Shown here: positions 41,580 to 51,200 of the stretch, piece by piece | Position numbering within the stretch: position 1 is the stretch's first letter | Layout of the letters: each line of letters opens with the position of its first letter | DNA from: Chara braunii | Taxonomy: Eukaryota; Streptophyta; Charophyceae; Charales; Characeae | NCBI GenBank assembly: GCA_003427395.1 | Contig: BFEA01000018.1 | Coordinates: forward strand, 3,499,743 to 3,553,589 | Reading direction: 5' to 3' | Length of the DNA stretch: 53,847 nucleotides | Made by a program: the position numbers and the translations under genes | Notes under the pieces: model-generated | Told to the model about the DNA's origin: nothing | Seen by the model: the letters and a program-made list of their open reading frames with translations, nothing else | The model's database searches: none

Positions 41580-42030
41580 ACTGTCCCCAAGCGGAGCATA
41601 GCAGCAGGCAGCACCCTGTGGAGCACCAGGCAACACAGTAGAGGCAACACGGCTGCACAACACCAAAAACGACTGCAAGGAACAACATGGCACGCAGGGC
41701 ATGCAGCGCAGCAACTGTGTAGCGAAGCACAAGACATCACAAGCAAGGCAAAAGCACTGCAGGGGACAACAGGCCAAGCGGACCAGCAGCTTGGCAACCG
41801 TGGAGCGGAGCACAAGGCACCAGCAACAAGGCAACCAACCTACAGGGCACACAAGCGGCAAACACGGACGGCACAGCCAGCAGATGAGCAGCATGGCAGT
41901 GGAGCAGCGAAGCGCAAAGCAACACCACAACCGAGCCACACCACACAGCGAAGACAGCAGCTTGCCAAGAACGACCCGCGAGGCAAGCGGAACGGGCAGC
42001 AAGGCAGTGGTGGAGTGCAGACGAGGTCAT
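41580..42030 (+). repeat. Degenerate tandem repeat, about 85-95 bp
   Basis: Recurring phrases: GTGGAGCGGAGCACAAGGCA (with variants GTGTAGCGAAGCACAAGACA and GTGGAGCAGCGAAGCGCAAA), CAGCAGCTTG.CAA and GGCAAGCGGA. Strong A/G/C bias with few T on the + strand. Long open frames on both strands follow from this bias. Confidence 0.5.
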
Positions 42031-42354
42031 CCACACATCCAACACGGAGCAAAGCAGCACATCACCTACTCACATCACGGGTGAACCCCGCAGACTGTTG
42101 GTTCCCACCACCCACTGAGCCAGGGAGACACTCTGACGAGCATCCGTCATCACCTACAGGCAACACAAACATCCCAAACCGAGCGCCCCCCCTAAGAGTG
42201 CAGTTGGCACTCCAAACGAGGAACCAGCGACTGATTGGCACTACCTAAGGGTGCTCAGTTGGGCATACAGAAAAATGCTTAGAAAAAATCAGAGGGAGGA
42301 CGGACAGTAGGAGAAGGACTGACAGACATAAAACTGATTTTTTTTTTTTTTTTT

Positions 42355-42411
42355 NNNNNNNNNNNNNNNNNNNNNNNNNNNNNNNNNNNNNNNNNNNNNN
42401 NNNNNNNNNNN
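42355..42411. other. Assembly gap (N) between poly(T) and (TG)n
   Basis: 57 undetermined bases flanked by a T run and a (TG)n run, inside the hydrolase intron. Confidence 1.
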
Positions 42412-42445
<34 letters not shown>

Positions 42446-42731
42446 GAGTTTACCACAACAGCCCCTATCCCACCCAGATGAGTAGATCCAAAATCGAAGC
42501 AGCTTTAATCCTATTGCAGACAATGAAGGCCCTTGAGTTGAGACAATACAACAATGAAACAGTTTCACCTCTTAGCAAGAAGCATGGAGTACAATAGAAG
42601 TGTTTACATCCCTTTTCTTAATTGTGTTCACTTTTGCTTTCTTTGGGCTACCCCTTTCATTTGTTCTTGCCGCGCCCCTTTTACTGTGCCTCTCATGTAC
42701 ATTGTACAAGGCTCGCCATGTTGATCGTGGT

Positions 42732-42780
42732 TGTGTGTGTGTGTGTGTGTGTGTGTTCCTGTGTGTGTGTGTGAATGTGT
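42732..42780 (+). repeat. (GT)n at the hydrolase splice acceptor
   Basis: GT repeats, interrupted by TCC and AA, end 5 nt before the AG of the acceptor and stand in place of a polypyrimidine tract. Confidence 0.9.
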
Positions 42781-42786
42781 GACCAG

Positions 42787-43905
42787 GGGCCATTGGGAAA
42801 CCTTGATGTTGTGCTCAATTACGGCCTTCTGGACAGCATTGTTCCTCCTTCGAAAATTCACAACAGTTTTCAACGCGTTCCAGGAGATGTCTCAGCAAAC
42901 CCCTTTCCGCTGAAGGGCCACTATGATTTCGCTTACTCAACCTGCCATGAGAATCATGTGGGACATGGTGAGGGCAGAGGGCCTCGCCAGGAGTCAGCAA
43001 TGTCCGCCAAAGATGAAATGATACTTCTCCGTCAGTTCACTCTTGTTAGACCGGATCCATTTGCTCAGACAACCGCAAGGGGGCTGTCATATGGTGACAA
43101 CACGCTTCTCCGTCCAGGGCGCAATGATTCCAAAATCTATCCCAAGGGAGGGATGCTAGTTGAACAGATCAGGCTGACGCTCCCACAGAGACATTCTGCA
43201 GCAGGCACAAAGGAACCTGTTCGCTCGTTGTGGATTTTGAAGCCCAATCATGCTCCGCGAGGGGGTTACGTATATGTGGCTGGCGCATATGTTGATCCGA
43301 CAGCCTACTTTCCGTTCCTCTTCCAGGTAGCGGCACAAGGGTACCTGGTGGCCCTTCCACAGATGGAACGCCGTCTTTCTCTGGACCCTATGCTCGCCGA
43401 TCAGGTTCTTGCCTTTGACCATCCGATTCTTCGCACCGTACCCCACAACAAGTGGGCCATTGGTGGTCATTCTTTGGGTGGGTATTGCGCATTCAGTTAT
43501 GCAAGCCTTCCCCAACGCCACAACATCGTAGCTGTGGTTACACATTCAGGTCTGTTCACCCTTCCATTCGGTCTCCTTCCATCGACTGTGAATCTAAGTC
43601 AGTCATCTCTGCCAGTTTGCCAAATTTACGGCTCTCTTGATGGTGTGGTTCTAGGTGATCCAGAATATTTCCGATACAGTGCCAACGACCCTCCTCCAAG
43701 AGGCCGTGGGCTAATTGCGAATTTAACTGCAACGAGGTTCATTCGCATGGAAGGGGCAAATCATCAACAAGTGGGAGAGTACGGGTCCCAGACCAACGAT
43801 ATCATTGCAACAATTGGGCACGTTGAGCAAGAGACTACTTATGCACAGCTGACAGTCGACTGCCTGAACGAGGCAATGGGTTACACGGCCAGTAAGCATG
43901 CATGA
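42787..43905 (+). CDS. Tandem alpha/beta hydrolase, exon 2 (end of domain 1, all of domain 2)
   Basis: The exon starts in phase 0 after GTGACCAG and encodes 372 residues to TGA at 43905. The full protein would be about 625 residues. First it completes domain 1: NYGLLDSIVPP gives a candidate acid (Asp269) and ENHVGHGEG a candidate His (His310). Domain 2 follows: GGYVYVAGAYVDPTAYFPF, AAQGYLVALPQ, the elbow AIGGHSLGGYCAF (Ser482), VCQIYGSLDGVV (Asp538) and EGANHQQVGEYG (His579). The triad is complete, so domain 2 should be an active serine hydrolase of the PF12695-like type with unknown substrate. The open frame also begins with an ATG at 42775, but that lies in the intronic repeat. Codon use and intact length contrast with the decayed TEs around it. 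Confidence 0.88.
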   Translation, partial: GPLGNLDVVLNYGLLDSIVPPSKIHNSFQRVPGDVSANPFPLKGHYDFAYSTCHENHVGHGEGRGPRQESAMSAKDEMILLRQFTLVRPDPFAQTTARGLSYGDNTLLRPGRNDSKIYPKGGMLVEQIRLTLPQRHSAAGTKEPVRSLWILKPNHAPRGGYVYVAGAYVDPTAYFPFLFQVAAQGYLVALPQMERRLSLDPMLADQVLAFDHPILRTVPHNKWAIGGHSLGGYCAFSYASLPQRHNIVAVVTHSGLFTLPFGLLPSTVNLSQSSLPVCQIYGSLDGVVLGDPEYFRYSANDPPPRGRGLIANLTATRFIRMEGANHQQVGEYGSQTNDIIATIGHVEQETTYAQLTVDCLNEAMGYTASKHA

Positions 43906-44809
43906 ATTTCCACATGGCTAGGCTATCAGGCACGCCCCAGTAGGCTGCATGGCCAGGTGAGCATGGGCCACGCATGAGGGAGGACTGATGCATGGCCAGT
44001 ACAAGTCCGAGGCAATGCAAAGTCCGAAGATCACCATCAGGAGGGAGAGATACAATGTGACACGGTGGAAGACTCAAATCAGATACGACTTAGCTGACCC
44101 TGACAAGCCTCAAACAATATGTCTCAGATCTTGAGTCAGGGATCCTGGCTCCCGATGACATTGTTTTTTTTTTTTTTGTTCTATCTTTTGAGGGTTAGGA
44201 CGCCTGGGTACAACGCCTAGGTATTTAAAGGAACTACCAAATAGCAAGNTGGTGGCGAGACACAAGGTGGGACTTCGTGATGCAATTTGAGAGAGGCGAC
44301 AGTGAAGGGCACCTACAACTTGAATCTGGACTTCAGGGAAGACAAGGGGTGACCTTAGGGCTCCCCTCAAGTAGGCGAGCTTGAGGGTGGCAGCCATATC
44401 CGCACCTACGGACTGCAAGTTGTTGCTTTGATCTTCAATATTGACGGGGGATCCGGCTTTGTAGTTTGGGGTAGATGTTGACCCTCCTAGATGATAGGAC
44501 ACTAGTGTAGAGGATGCTAATTGGGTCAGGAGGACTGTGTGAGAGGGGGGTGAGTTCTTTTCATCTCAAGAGCCCGGTCACTCAGGTAAGTGTCGTGCCA
44601 CCAGGGTGCCCATGTGTGTGAGCATGGAATTGACTGCCTGTTGGGGTTCTCTGGGTTCTTCTTCCATCCTCCATAGTCTTGGTTGTGTGTGAGGTGTGTG
44701 AACTGCCTACTCACCTGATGAGTGAATGAATGGAGTATCTTGTTTGCTATGTGATATCTCTCTACAGTGCTTTGTTTATTTCATTCTGAACGGCGGTAGT
44801 CTACAGGTT
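43906..44809. other. 3' flank of the hydrolase gene
   Basis: Presumably the 3' untranslated region and beyond. A minus-strand frame of 130 codons at 44110-44502 (SVGADMAATLKLAYLRGALR) is not recognised; it follows a T run (44163-44177) that could be a poly(A) tail on the minus strand, so a retroposon fragment is possible. I see no clear AATAAA signal close to the stop. Confidence 0.35.
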
Positions 44810-44847
44810 CTGTCTCTTATACACATCTAGATGTGTATAAGAGACAG
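44810..44847. other. Sequencing-library adaptor (Tn5 mosaic ends back to back)
   Basis: CTGTCTCTTATACACATCT is followed directly by AGATGTGTATAAGAGACAG, the 19-bp transposase mosaic end and its reverse complement, exactly as in the mate-pair circularisation junction. It is not genomic. Sequence to the left and right may not be adjacent in the genome. The peptide MCIRDS encoded just after it is a known database artefact of this adaptor. Confidence 0.97.
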
Positions 44848-45560
44848 CTCTTTGTGTGTGTTTTTTTTACAGTTTATTTGCGTCTTTAATTTTTTTTTTT
44901 TTTTTTTTTTTTTTGAGCCCTTGTGTAAGCCCTCTATCCTGGCGGTGGTAAGAGAACTGTCAGAATTGAGGGCTTATCTGCCGGGCTGCTCCATCTATTG
45001 GTGGGGAGCGGCGCCTGCTGGAAACCGGGTCCAGCGGCGGACCAGCGTCCCATTGATACATCTTTTTTTAATGAGAATCAGGCTCAGCGTCCCTTGGAAA
45101 TACATGGATGAAAAATGAGAAGACCATGGTCATGCCGCAATCCGAGAAAGACCACATTGCTTGAAACCAGGTCCAGCGTCCTGCCCCAGGCTAAACTTTT
45201 ATTACCTCTCCTGACATGTGGCCTGGCTCAGGAAGTTGGCAGGAGCCACTGGGGGGCACCAATGGGGTCCTTCTTCCATCTCCTCGCCTGGCCCCAAATT
45301 CTCACTGTGCTCTCCTCGTATATGAGCTGGGAACTGGGCCCAGCGTTCTTTTTGAGGCTTCATTGTCGTTTCTCTTTTTGAGAAATCCTTCAGAATTCCA
45401 GGGAGATGCTCGGCTTCACTGTAGATGGAGCAGATCAGGTAAATGGGCCAGATGACCCAGATGAACCAGGTAGCGGCTGGGTACTTAGGTAACGTCCCAC
45501 AGACTTTCCTCCAGGGACAGCGGATGGGGGGGGGAAGGGGTCAGCGAATTCCTGGGCTGG

Positions 45561-46190
45561 TCATAACGGTTCCCTAGGATCGACCTTTGTCCACTCATGA
45601 AAATGCAGCTGGTAATCCCTTTCAATCTCTGCCCGTCGCCCCCCTTGCGGTCCCATCTCCTCCTCCTGTTGATGTTCCCGTTGGTGTTCCTGTTGCTGGA
45701 CCTGTTGCTGTTCTTGCCCATCTCCTGCCCAGCTCACCTTTGCCACCCAGCCCTCCCTCTTCCCTCCCAACCAGTCCTCGCAGACCTGAAAGATGATTCT
45801 ATTGATATCGCCCCTGGTGTGTACTTGGTTCAACTTTTCCTTAGCGGCCCGCCACAGGGCTGTAATCTCATACTGTACAAGTAGCCGTAGTTGCTCCGTG
45901 ACCTCCCCATCTTCCACCCTCGCTCCCTCTATTTTCAGAATGCACCTTCTCCACCATATTACCCTCAGGGCGGTGCGTCTACCCAGGCAAAACATGTTCT
46001 CCTCGAATGTGTTTCCTCGAATCTGGGGGTAATGTCCCAGGAGTATGACCCTCCAGTCCCATGGCCATAATGAGCCCGACATCACCTCCATAATAAAACA
46101 GCCATGGGGCACTGAAGGAAAATGTGCTCTATCGTCTCGGGGCGTTTTTTTCCGGGGTAGCACTGGAGGCATCTATGGCACCACGACAGT
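45561..46190 (-). pseudogene. LINE ORF2 C-terminal part
   Basis: After the zinc domain the frame shifts and reads SLWPWDWRVILLGHYPQIRG, ALRVIWWRRCILKIEGARVE and EITALWRAAKEKLNQVHTRG, with a Gln/Glu-rich tail. The pattern (W.......R.A..VIW..R) is the common end of plant LINE ORF2 proteins. Confidence 0.6.
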
Positions 46191-46647
46191 GTCCGACCCG
46201 CTGCTCCAAATGTGTGTGCTCTATCAACCAATCGTTGGTCGGCACACCGGTACGCATTTTGCCACTGCAGGGCATAATTTTTTGTCGGTCTCTTTCCACA
46301 CTCTCCGAACCACCTTATGGGCTTGAGCAGGCTACGGTCTACGTTGAGATGACGATGTCATCTGTCTACTACGTCTCGGAGCCTGTGTTTAGATCTGAGC
46401 ATTCGGTATACCGACTTAGTTTTTAAATTGGCAAGCGCTATCGTCTTCGCTTTCCCCCTCTTCTCGAGTTTGTTGGGTCTTTCCGTAACCAGCGCCACTC
46501 GTTGGGATCGAAGGGGAGGTCTTCAATCGGGGTCATTGGCCGGTAAGCCCTCCAACCCCTCCCCTCGTCAATCACTTTGACATGATAGACTTCCTTTTTC
46601 TCCTTCCAAATGAAAGGTTGTCGGGTCCCTCGTAGACGACCGTTTTC

Positions 46648-46851
46648 TTGGACGGAAAAACCTTCGATCAGCACTTGGGTTTGGTCTACCAGGTGCACAT
46701 GCCCTATTTGTTTTCCATGGCCAGGCAGTCCTACCCAATCCCCTTCTTCCTGGACATAAAAACCTTCGATCAGCACTTGCGTTTGGTCTACCAGGTGCAC
46801 ATGCCCTACTTGTTTTCCCTAGTCAGGCAGTCCTACCCAATCCCCTTCTTC
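46648..46851 (-). repeat. 102-bp in-frame duplication inside the LINE
   Basis: Two copies (46648-46749 and 46750-46851) encode GKQ.GHVHLVDQTQVLIEGF and EEGDWVGLP. The upstream copy has a stop (D-stop-GKQ), the other HGKQ. An exact 34-codon unit. Confidence 0.85.
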
Positions 46852-47065
46852 CAAGAGAGGACCCTTCCGAAGGATGATATACCAATGGAGGGGGAAATTA
46901 TCAATGAGCTCGTCCAGTGCAGACTCTGTAAAGTGGCAATAATGCAACCATCTACACATTCTTTCTACACTTTTCCATTCGCTCGCGGCTGTGTCCCAAA
47001 GGTCTCCCACCCTCAGGGCCCCGCGTTTCACCCAACCCTTCCATGGAGGGTCCGTTCCACACCTC

Positions 47066-47170
47066 TCTTCTTCTTCTTCTTCTTCTTCTTCTTCTTCTTC
47101 TTCTTCTCTCTCTCTCTGGTCAGTCATCCCTCCCTCCCTCCCTCCCTCTCGCCCTCCCTCCCTCCATCCA

Positions 47171-47233
<63 letters not shown>
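47066..47233. repeat. Compound microsatellite (TTC)n, (CTCC)n, (CT)n
   Basis: TTC repeats to 47106, CTCC repeats 47128-47164 with CATC, then CT repeats to about 47233. The Ser/Leu-only frames across it are artefacts. Confidence 0.95.
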
Positions 47234-47238
<5 letters not shown>

Positions 47239-47339
47239 CTCTGTTTGATGATATATATATTTATAATATTGATATATAAATATAAATTATGCATATAATA
47301 TTATGATTTAATTCATTATTTTAATTCATCTTTTTTATT

Positions 47340-47475
47340 TCATTTCTTTTCTTTTTTTAAGCAAGGCAGCGTCATTAGGGGGGGTGATAAGAGCATCCTC
47401 CCCTAGTGCGTGGTCCGTTTGCTCCAGTCTATTAGTGGGGAGCTTCACCTGCTGGAAAACGGGTCCAGCGTCCCA
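47340..47475 (-). repeat. LINE-type 3' tail fragment with hairpin
   Basis: Minus strand: GGGACGCTGGACCCGTTTTCC AGC, then GCTCCCCACTAATAGACTGG AGCA, ending in an A-rich tail. The 45017-45055 tail has the same order. It may be a very short 5'-truncated LINE or a SINE using the LINE tail. Confidence 0.6.
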
Positions 47476-48221
47476 AATGTACAATTGAGAAGAAGTAAGG
47501 TAAGAGTAAATAAGGTCTTGGCTCATAAATAACAGTTTAATAATAGTATTCATACTACGCTCTTTATATGATAGCCTCCTCTCTCTCTCTCTCAAGAGGA
47601 TAATACTGACTGGTGAAGGCAGAGCCTTGAGCCGCTGATGCACTCCAGATGTCCAGAAGAAGAAAGTCGGCAATGGCCAGTGGCACACCTCCAAGATATG
47701 GCACCAGGTGAGTGGACTCCATGCCACCTCCAACCTCTATAGCTCTACCCAACTCTCCACTCGTCTATTGCTAGGCTCCTCCTCTACTGTCCCTCGCAGT
47801 GTGGTGGCCCACAAATGAATGGAAGACTAGCTGCCTACTTACTACTGGGCCAGCCCAGTGACCAACCGACCAGACCTCCATCCTAGGCCGTTGGAACAGA
47901 CGAGGATCCGATCGCCTGGAAGGAAAGTTGTGTCCTGCTGCATCCCCCACGCCCAAAAATGAGTGCCCTGGGTCCTTATTCACATCCAGACCCTACGTCA
48001 CTGTCTCAGCAGCTGGGCCAAAATGTGAAAGAGTATACGCCAGAGGTCTGCACAGGGCAAACCTATGCCTGCTCGCAGAAATGCCTGAAAAACACAATCT
48101 AGACCAGGACAAAACGAACTGGCAAAGCAAACCCATACTGACACACACGTAATATGCAGCAATGGAAAACAAAGCAAACTGAGTAAAATTGAGCTGAGGA
48201 CAGATGCAACACTCACTCTCC

Positions 48222-48333
48222 CTGAACTCAGAAATCGACAAAATTCGCCCTGAACTCAGAAATCGACAAAATTCGCCCTGAACTCAGAAATCGACAAAAT
48301 TCGCCGTGAACTCAGAAATCGACAAAATTCTCA
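48222..48333. repeat. 28-bp tandem repeat, four copies
   Basis: Unit CTGAACTCAGAAATCGACAA-AATTCGCC, nearly perfect. Confidence 0.92.
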
Positions 48334-48453
48334 CATGCCTGTTTGGGACTCAACTCTTCTAGGGATCTCATGATGGCTAAGGCGCTCTCGCCCAGTACAA
48401 GGCCACGAAAAAGGCCTGAGCAGTGAAATAGGAGCTAGCCTAGTAGGTTGACA

Positions 48454-48510
48454 TGCCAGATTCTCACCCAGCAGATACCGGGATCGAACCTGACAGTTGC
48501 ACTACTTCAA
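48454..48510 (-). repeat. B-box-like tRNA-derived fragment
   Basis: Minus strand contains CAGGTTCGATCCCGG, an exact pol III B box, but no matching A box at tRNA distance. Probably a piece of another SINE. Confidence 0.35.
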
Positions 48511-48649
48511 AAAACAAGAAAGGCCTGAGCAGATGAGGGGCCTCCCCAGGCGATGTCAGGGTCCCCTGGCCCAATGTGGGAGTCCGGAGCACGCCACTAA
48601 CCCCGCTCCTCAAGAAGTTGAGCTGCTGCAAGGGTGAAGCTGACAATCT

Positions 48650-48950
48650 GAAGGGGCCACCCTCATCTTGGGTGGGTGCGAGGGTTGGGTCTTTCAGGCT
48701 GCACAACGTCGATGCTTGTAGTCTGCTAAGATATTTGGTATCGTGGCCTCACGGTCCTTCCAGGTAAGCCAATGATCAGCACGAGGTTGGCAATATGCAA
48801 AACGACCCTTCTAGTGCATGGGCTTGTTGTCATTGTGCTCATGTGGGCGGGGGGGGGGAGGGGAGGGGGGACACCCCCTCTCCCCCCACACACAGGGGAG
48901 GTTTCGATCTGGAGGGAGCACCCTCATCTTGGGTGGAGGTTTGAAATCTC
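48650..48950. repeat. Direct repeat CACCCTCATCTTGGGTGGG
   Basis: The phrase, itself a hairpin (CACCC..GGGTG), occurs near 48658 and 48919 with similar context. Confidence 0.5.
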
Positions 48951-49129
48951 CAGAACCTCCGAAAAACCATCCATAGCAGTAGCCTCCTATGAACAGTGGC
49001 CCCGATAGCCAGATCGCTTAGAGGAGGGCAACACCGAATGAGCACAGATTTAGGGGGAGGTAGATCGCAACTGAAGGATTGTCAGGCTGATCCCTGGGAG
49101 CAGCCGAAATACAAAAAGATCCCTACACC

Positions 49130-49260
49130 AACTGGCCTTAGCTCAGTTGGTTCACCACTGAACTGTTGAAATACAGACCTGTGTTCGCACTCCACTGGGA
49201 ACAGATGAGTGAAGTACTGCAATTGTCTAGGGCCGGTCAATTAAAATGAAGGCCGTAGCC
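49130..49260 (+). mobile_element. tRNA-derived SINE, copy 3
   Basis: Plus strand: GGCCTTAGCTCAGTTGGTTC (A box), CTGTGTTCGCACTCC (B box, 49180-49193), CAGATGAGTGAAGTACTGCA, CTAGGGCCGGTCAATTAAAA. Same order as copies at 24617-24765 and 25680-25810. The A box is intact; the B box has one change. Not a tRNA gene. Confidence 0.7.
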
Positions 49261-49424
49261 CTCATAGAGGAGTTTCCAAGGCATATTCTGCTCCAAACTG
49301 GACACCTCTCCCATAACCCAAACACAGATCACCTGTAAAAAAAAAAAACAAAAAAAAACGATAAGGGCAAGGTAATCAATGGCGGTTTGTCTGCTGCTGC
49401 ATGGGAAGTTGCACACTTTTTTTC

Positions 49425-49495
49425 TGGGGAGGGGCAAAATGCTCCAATCTATTCATGGGGAGCAGCATGTGCTGGGAACCGGGCCCAACGTCCCA
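49425..49495 (-). repeat. LINE-type 3' tail fragment with hairpin
   Basis: Minus strand: GGGACGTTGGGCCCGGTTCC CAGC, then GCTCCCCATGAATAGATTGG AGCA, then an A run. Same family as 47340-47475. Confidence 0.55.
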
Positions 49496-50790
49496 TATGA
49501 GAATTTTACAGAGCAATTTGAAGTACCGGGGCCATTAGCTGGCTTCAGCTGAGGAAAACAGATCTTAGGAATTACACTGCAAGGACCATAACCTGGCGTC
49601 ATCTGAGACAAACAGATCAAACAACTGAACTATGCTGAGAATCATGGGAGCACAACTGCACCAAGCATAATGGCTGCCTACACCCCTAACCAACTCCAAC
49701 TCCCTCCAGAGCCAAAAGGAACGGGAGAGGAAAACAACCACAACCACTTCTGCCCGAATCCGCCGTGAAGGAAGACTAGCCCCTTGCCACTATCTGCCTC
49801 CACCTAAGGACGACATAGCCCATCAACCCCGGCCTCAGAATAGTACAACCCTCAGTTACTGCTCTTACCCCCCCCCCCCCCCAAGATGCAGCAGTTCCCT
49901 CCAAGATGTTACACCCGCAGATAGGATTCCTCGCCAATCCGACAGCCAAACGAACAATACTAGATATGGAGATTGCAGTGCACAACCACTGTGGTCAACC
50001 CCTTCCCACCAGAGGAAAACCATTCCCCTGCCCTTAAACTGGCCCTGCCGAGAGAAGCCCCCCTTCTCCTCATTGGCCCCAGTTCCTGGCAGGCCCCCTA
50101 AGCGGTCACCCCTGCTCCCTCAAGAGCCTGTAGCTCCCTCCAAAAGTACGCCACCGCAAAGCAGTGGTCTCGTCTTCCCTCCATCCCACCCTCTCCAAAT
50201 GCAATAGCCCACTTAACACCTCTCCCCACTGAAAAACAGCGCCCCTTGTCTCTTCTGCCCATGCCAGGGCAATCCTACCCCATAGACCAACCCCAGCCCC
50301 ATAGAGAAAACCCTCGTATCCGACCCTACCCCCTCAAGGTTTTACCCACACCTCCCAACTTGTGTGGTCCTCGTAGAATGGGACTCCCATCCTCCGGGCT
50401 TAAGAGCCCCACCCTCAAGAAAGCATTCCCGCAAAGTCATACATCCACAAAAAACCCTCGTCCAGCAAATTGAAAAGATCCAAAAACTCATGTACAGCCA
50501 AGACCCAAACTATTGATGACGTAATTGAAGCAGGAACAGTCCGAACAACAACATAATTGACAAAATTGCATGCCAAAAATTCCGCTCAGATCAAACTGAT
50601 GACCACTCCCCCCACCAACTGTAGGGACCCAGGAGTTACTAGTTGGGAATTAGGAATTAAGAAATCCCTTTAGGGACTCAGTTATTAGTAGTTTGGAATT
50701 AAGAATTAGGGATTTCCGTTCTCGAATATCCAAATTCAGAAACTGTTGGATCAGGCCCTAATGCGAGTGACTCGCTACCTGAGTTAGGGG
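49496..50790. other. Stretch without a recognisable gene
   Basis: Pyrimidine-rich around 49990-50480. A C run of about 16 lies at 49868-49883. GAAATCCCT / AGGGATTTC inverted repeats flank GAATTAAGAA near 50655-50725. No credible coding frame. Confidence 0.45.
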
Positions 50791-50801
50791 AGGCCTCTGC
50801 C

Positions 50802-51200
50802 GAACGCCCCCTACTGCCAGCGACACGACAGGTTTGAGCCGTTGTGGAGCGGAGCGCCGCAATCTGGTCGAATCAGCCAGTGCGCGCGTTGGTGACGACG
50901 CGAGGAACGCGGGTTGGGAAGAGGGCATGACCTAAGCAGACAGAACCAGCGGCTGGGTTGACGTCAACCATAGCTGGGGGGGGTGTTCAATCGGATTGGT
51001 GGGGAGAACGCCGCCTAGCGCCGGCGACGCGACAGGTTTGCGCCATTGTGGCGCGGAGCGCCACCATCTGGTCGAATCAGCCAGTGCGCGCGTCGATGAC
51101 GACACGAGGAATGCAGGTTGGGAAGAGGGCATGACCTAAGCAGACAGAACTGGCGGCTGGGTTGACATCAACCATAGCTGGGGGGTGTGTTTGACCGGTG
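50802..51200. repeat. 204-bp tandem duplication
   Basis: Copies start GAACGCC at 50802 and 51006 and share CGACAGGTTTG.GCC.TTGTG, TCTGGTCGAATCAGCCAGTG, GGGAAGAGGGCATGACCTAA and CAACCATAGCTGGGG. A short C-terminal phrase common to the two minus-strand frames (QLWL.STQP.VLSA) follows from this duplication. Confidence 0.9.

Larger units (their letters stand above)
23818..42786 (+). other. Inferred 18,969-bp intron of the hydrolase gene
   Basis: Donor CAG|GTCAGA and acceptor GTGTGACCAG|GG are both phase 0. Joining them puts GPLGNLDVVLNYGLLDSIVP directly after IPPDIDFSQ, which matches domain 2 across the same point (TVNLSQSSLPVCQIYGSLDG). The upstream frame otherwise stops within 20 codons. The intron contains a SINE array, MITE-like elements, a LINE, a full LTR retrotransposon and one N gap, so its length depends on the scaffold being right. 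Confidence 0.7.
44890..47090 (-). mobile_element. LINE fragment with 3' tail, 5'-truncated, dead
   Basis: Minus strand: WKGWVKRGALRVGDLWD (46950-47060), a duplicated 34-residue unit, EWRWLRKD, the Cys/His zinc domain CHRCLQCYPGKKRPETIEHI-FLQCPMAVLLWR (near 46090-46190), a C-terminal helical part (45561-46080), a 3' untranslated part with three 19-nt hairpins, and a poly(A) tail (T run 44890-44913). Frameshifts and stops abound. Everything upstream of the RT C-terminus is missing; the upstream edge is a (GAA)n microsatellite. Confidence 0.7.

Noticed and set aside
41122-42084. Long overlapping frames on both strands (up to 268 codons, Cys/Leu-rich on -, Gln/Thr-rich on +)
   Set aside because: They follow from a degenerate tandem repeat with few T on the + strand; no motif and no codon signal.
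44831-45118. 95-codon frame beginning MCIRDS
   Set aside because: It starts inside the Tn5 adaptor; a known artefact peptide.
46991-47298. Ser/Leu/Pro-rich proteins over the compound microsatellite
   Set aside because: Pure translation of (TTC), (CTCC) and (CT) repeats.
48222-48333. CRISPR-like array
   Set aside because: The 28-bp units are contiguous, with no spacers; a plain tandem repeat in a eukaryotic genome.
49130-49260. A functional tRNA gene on the + strand
   Set aside because: Same body sequence follows two other copies, there is no acceptor-stem pairing, and the B box is altered.
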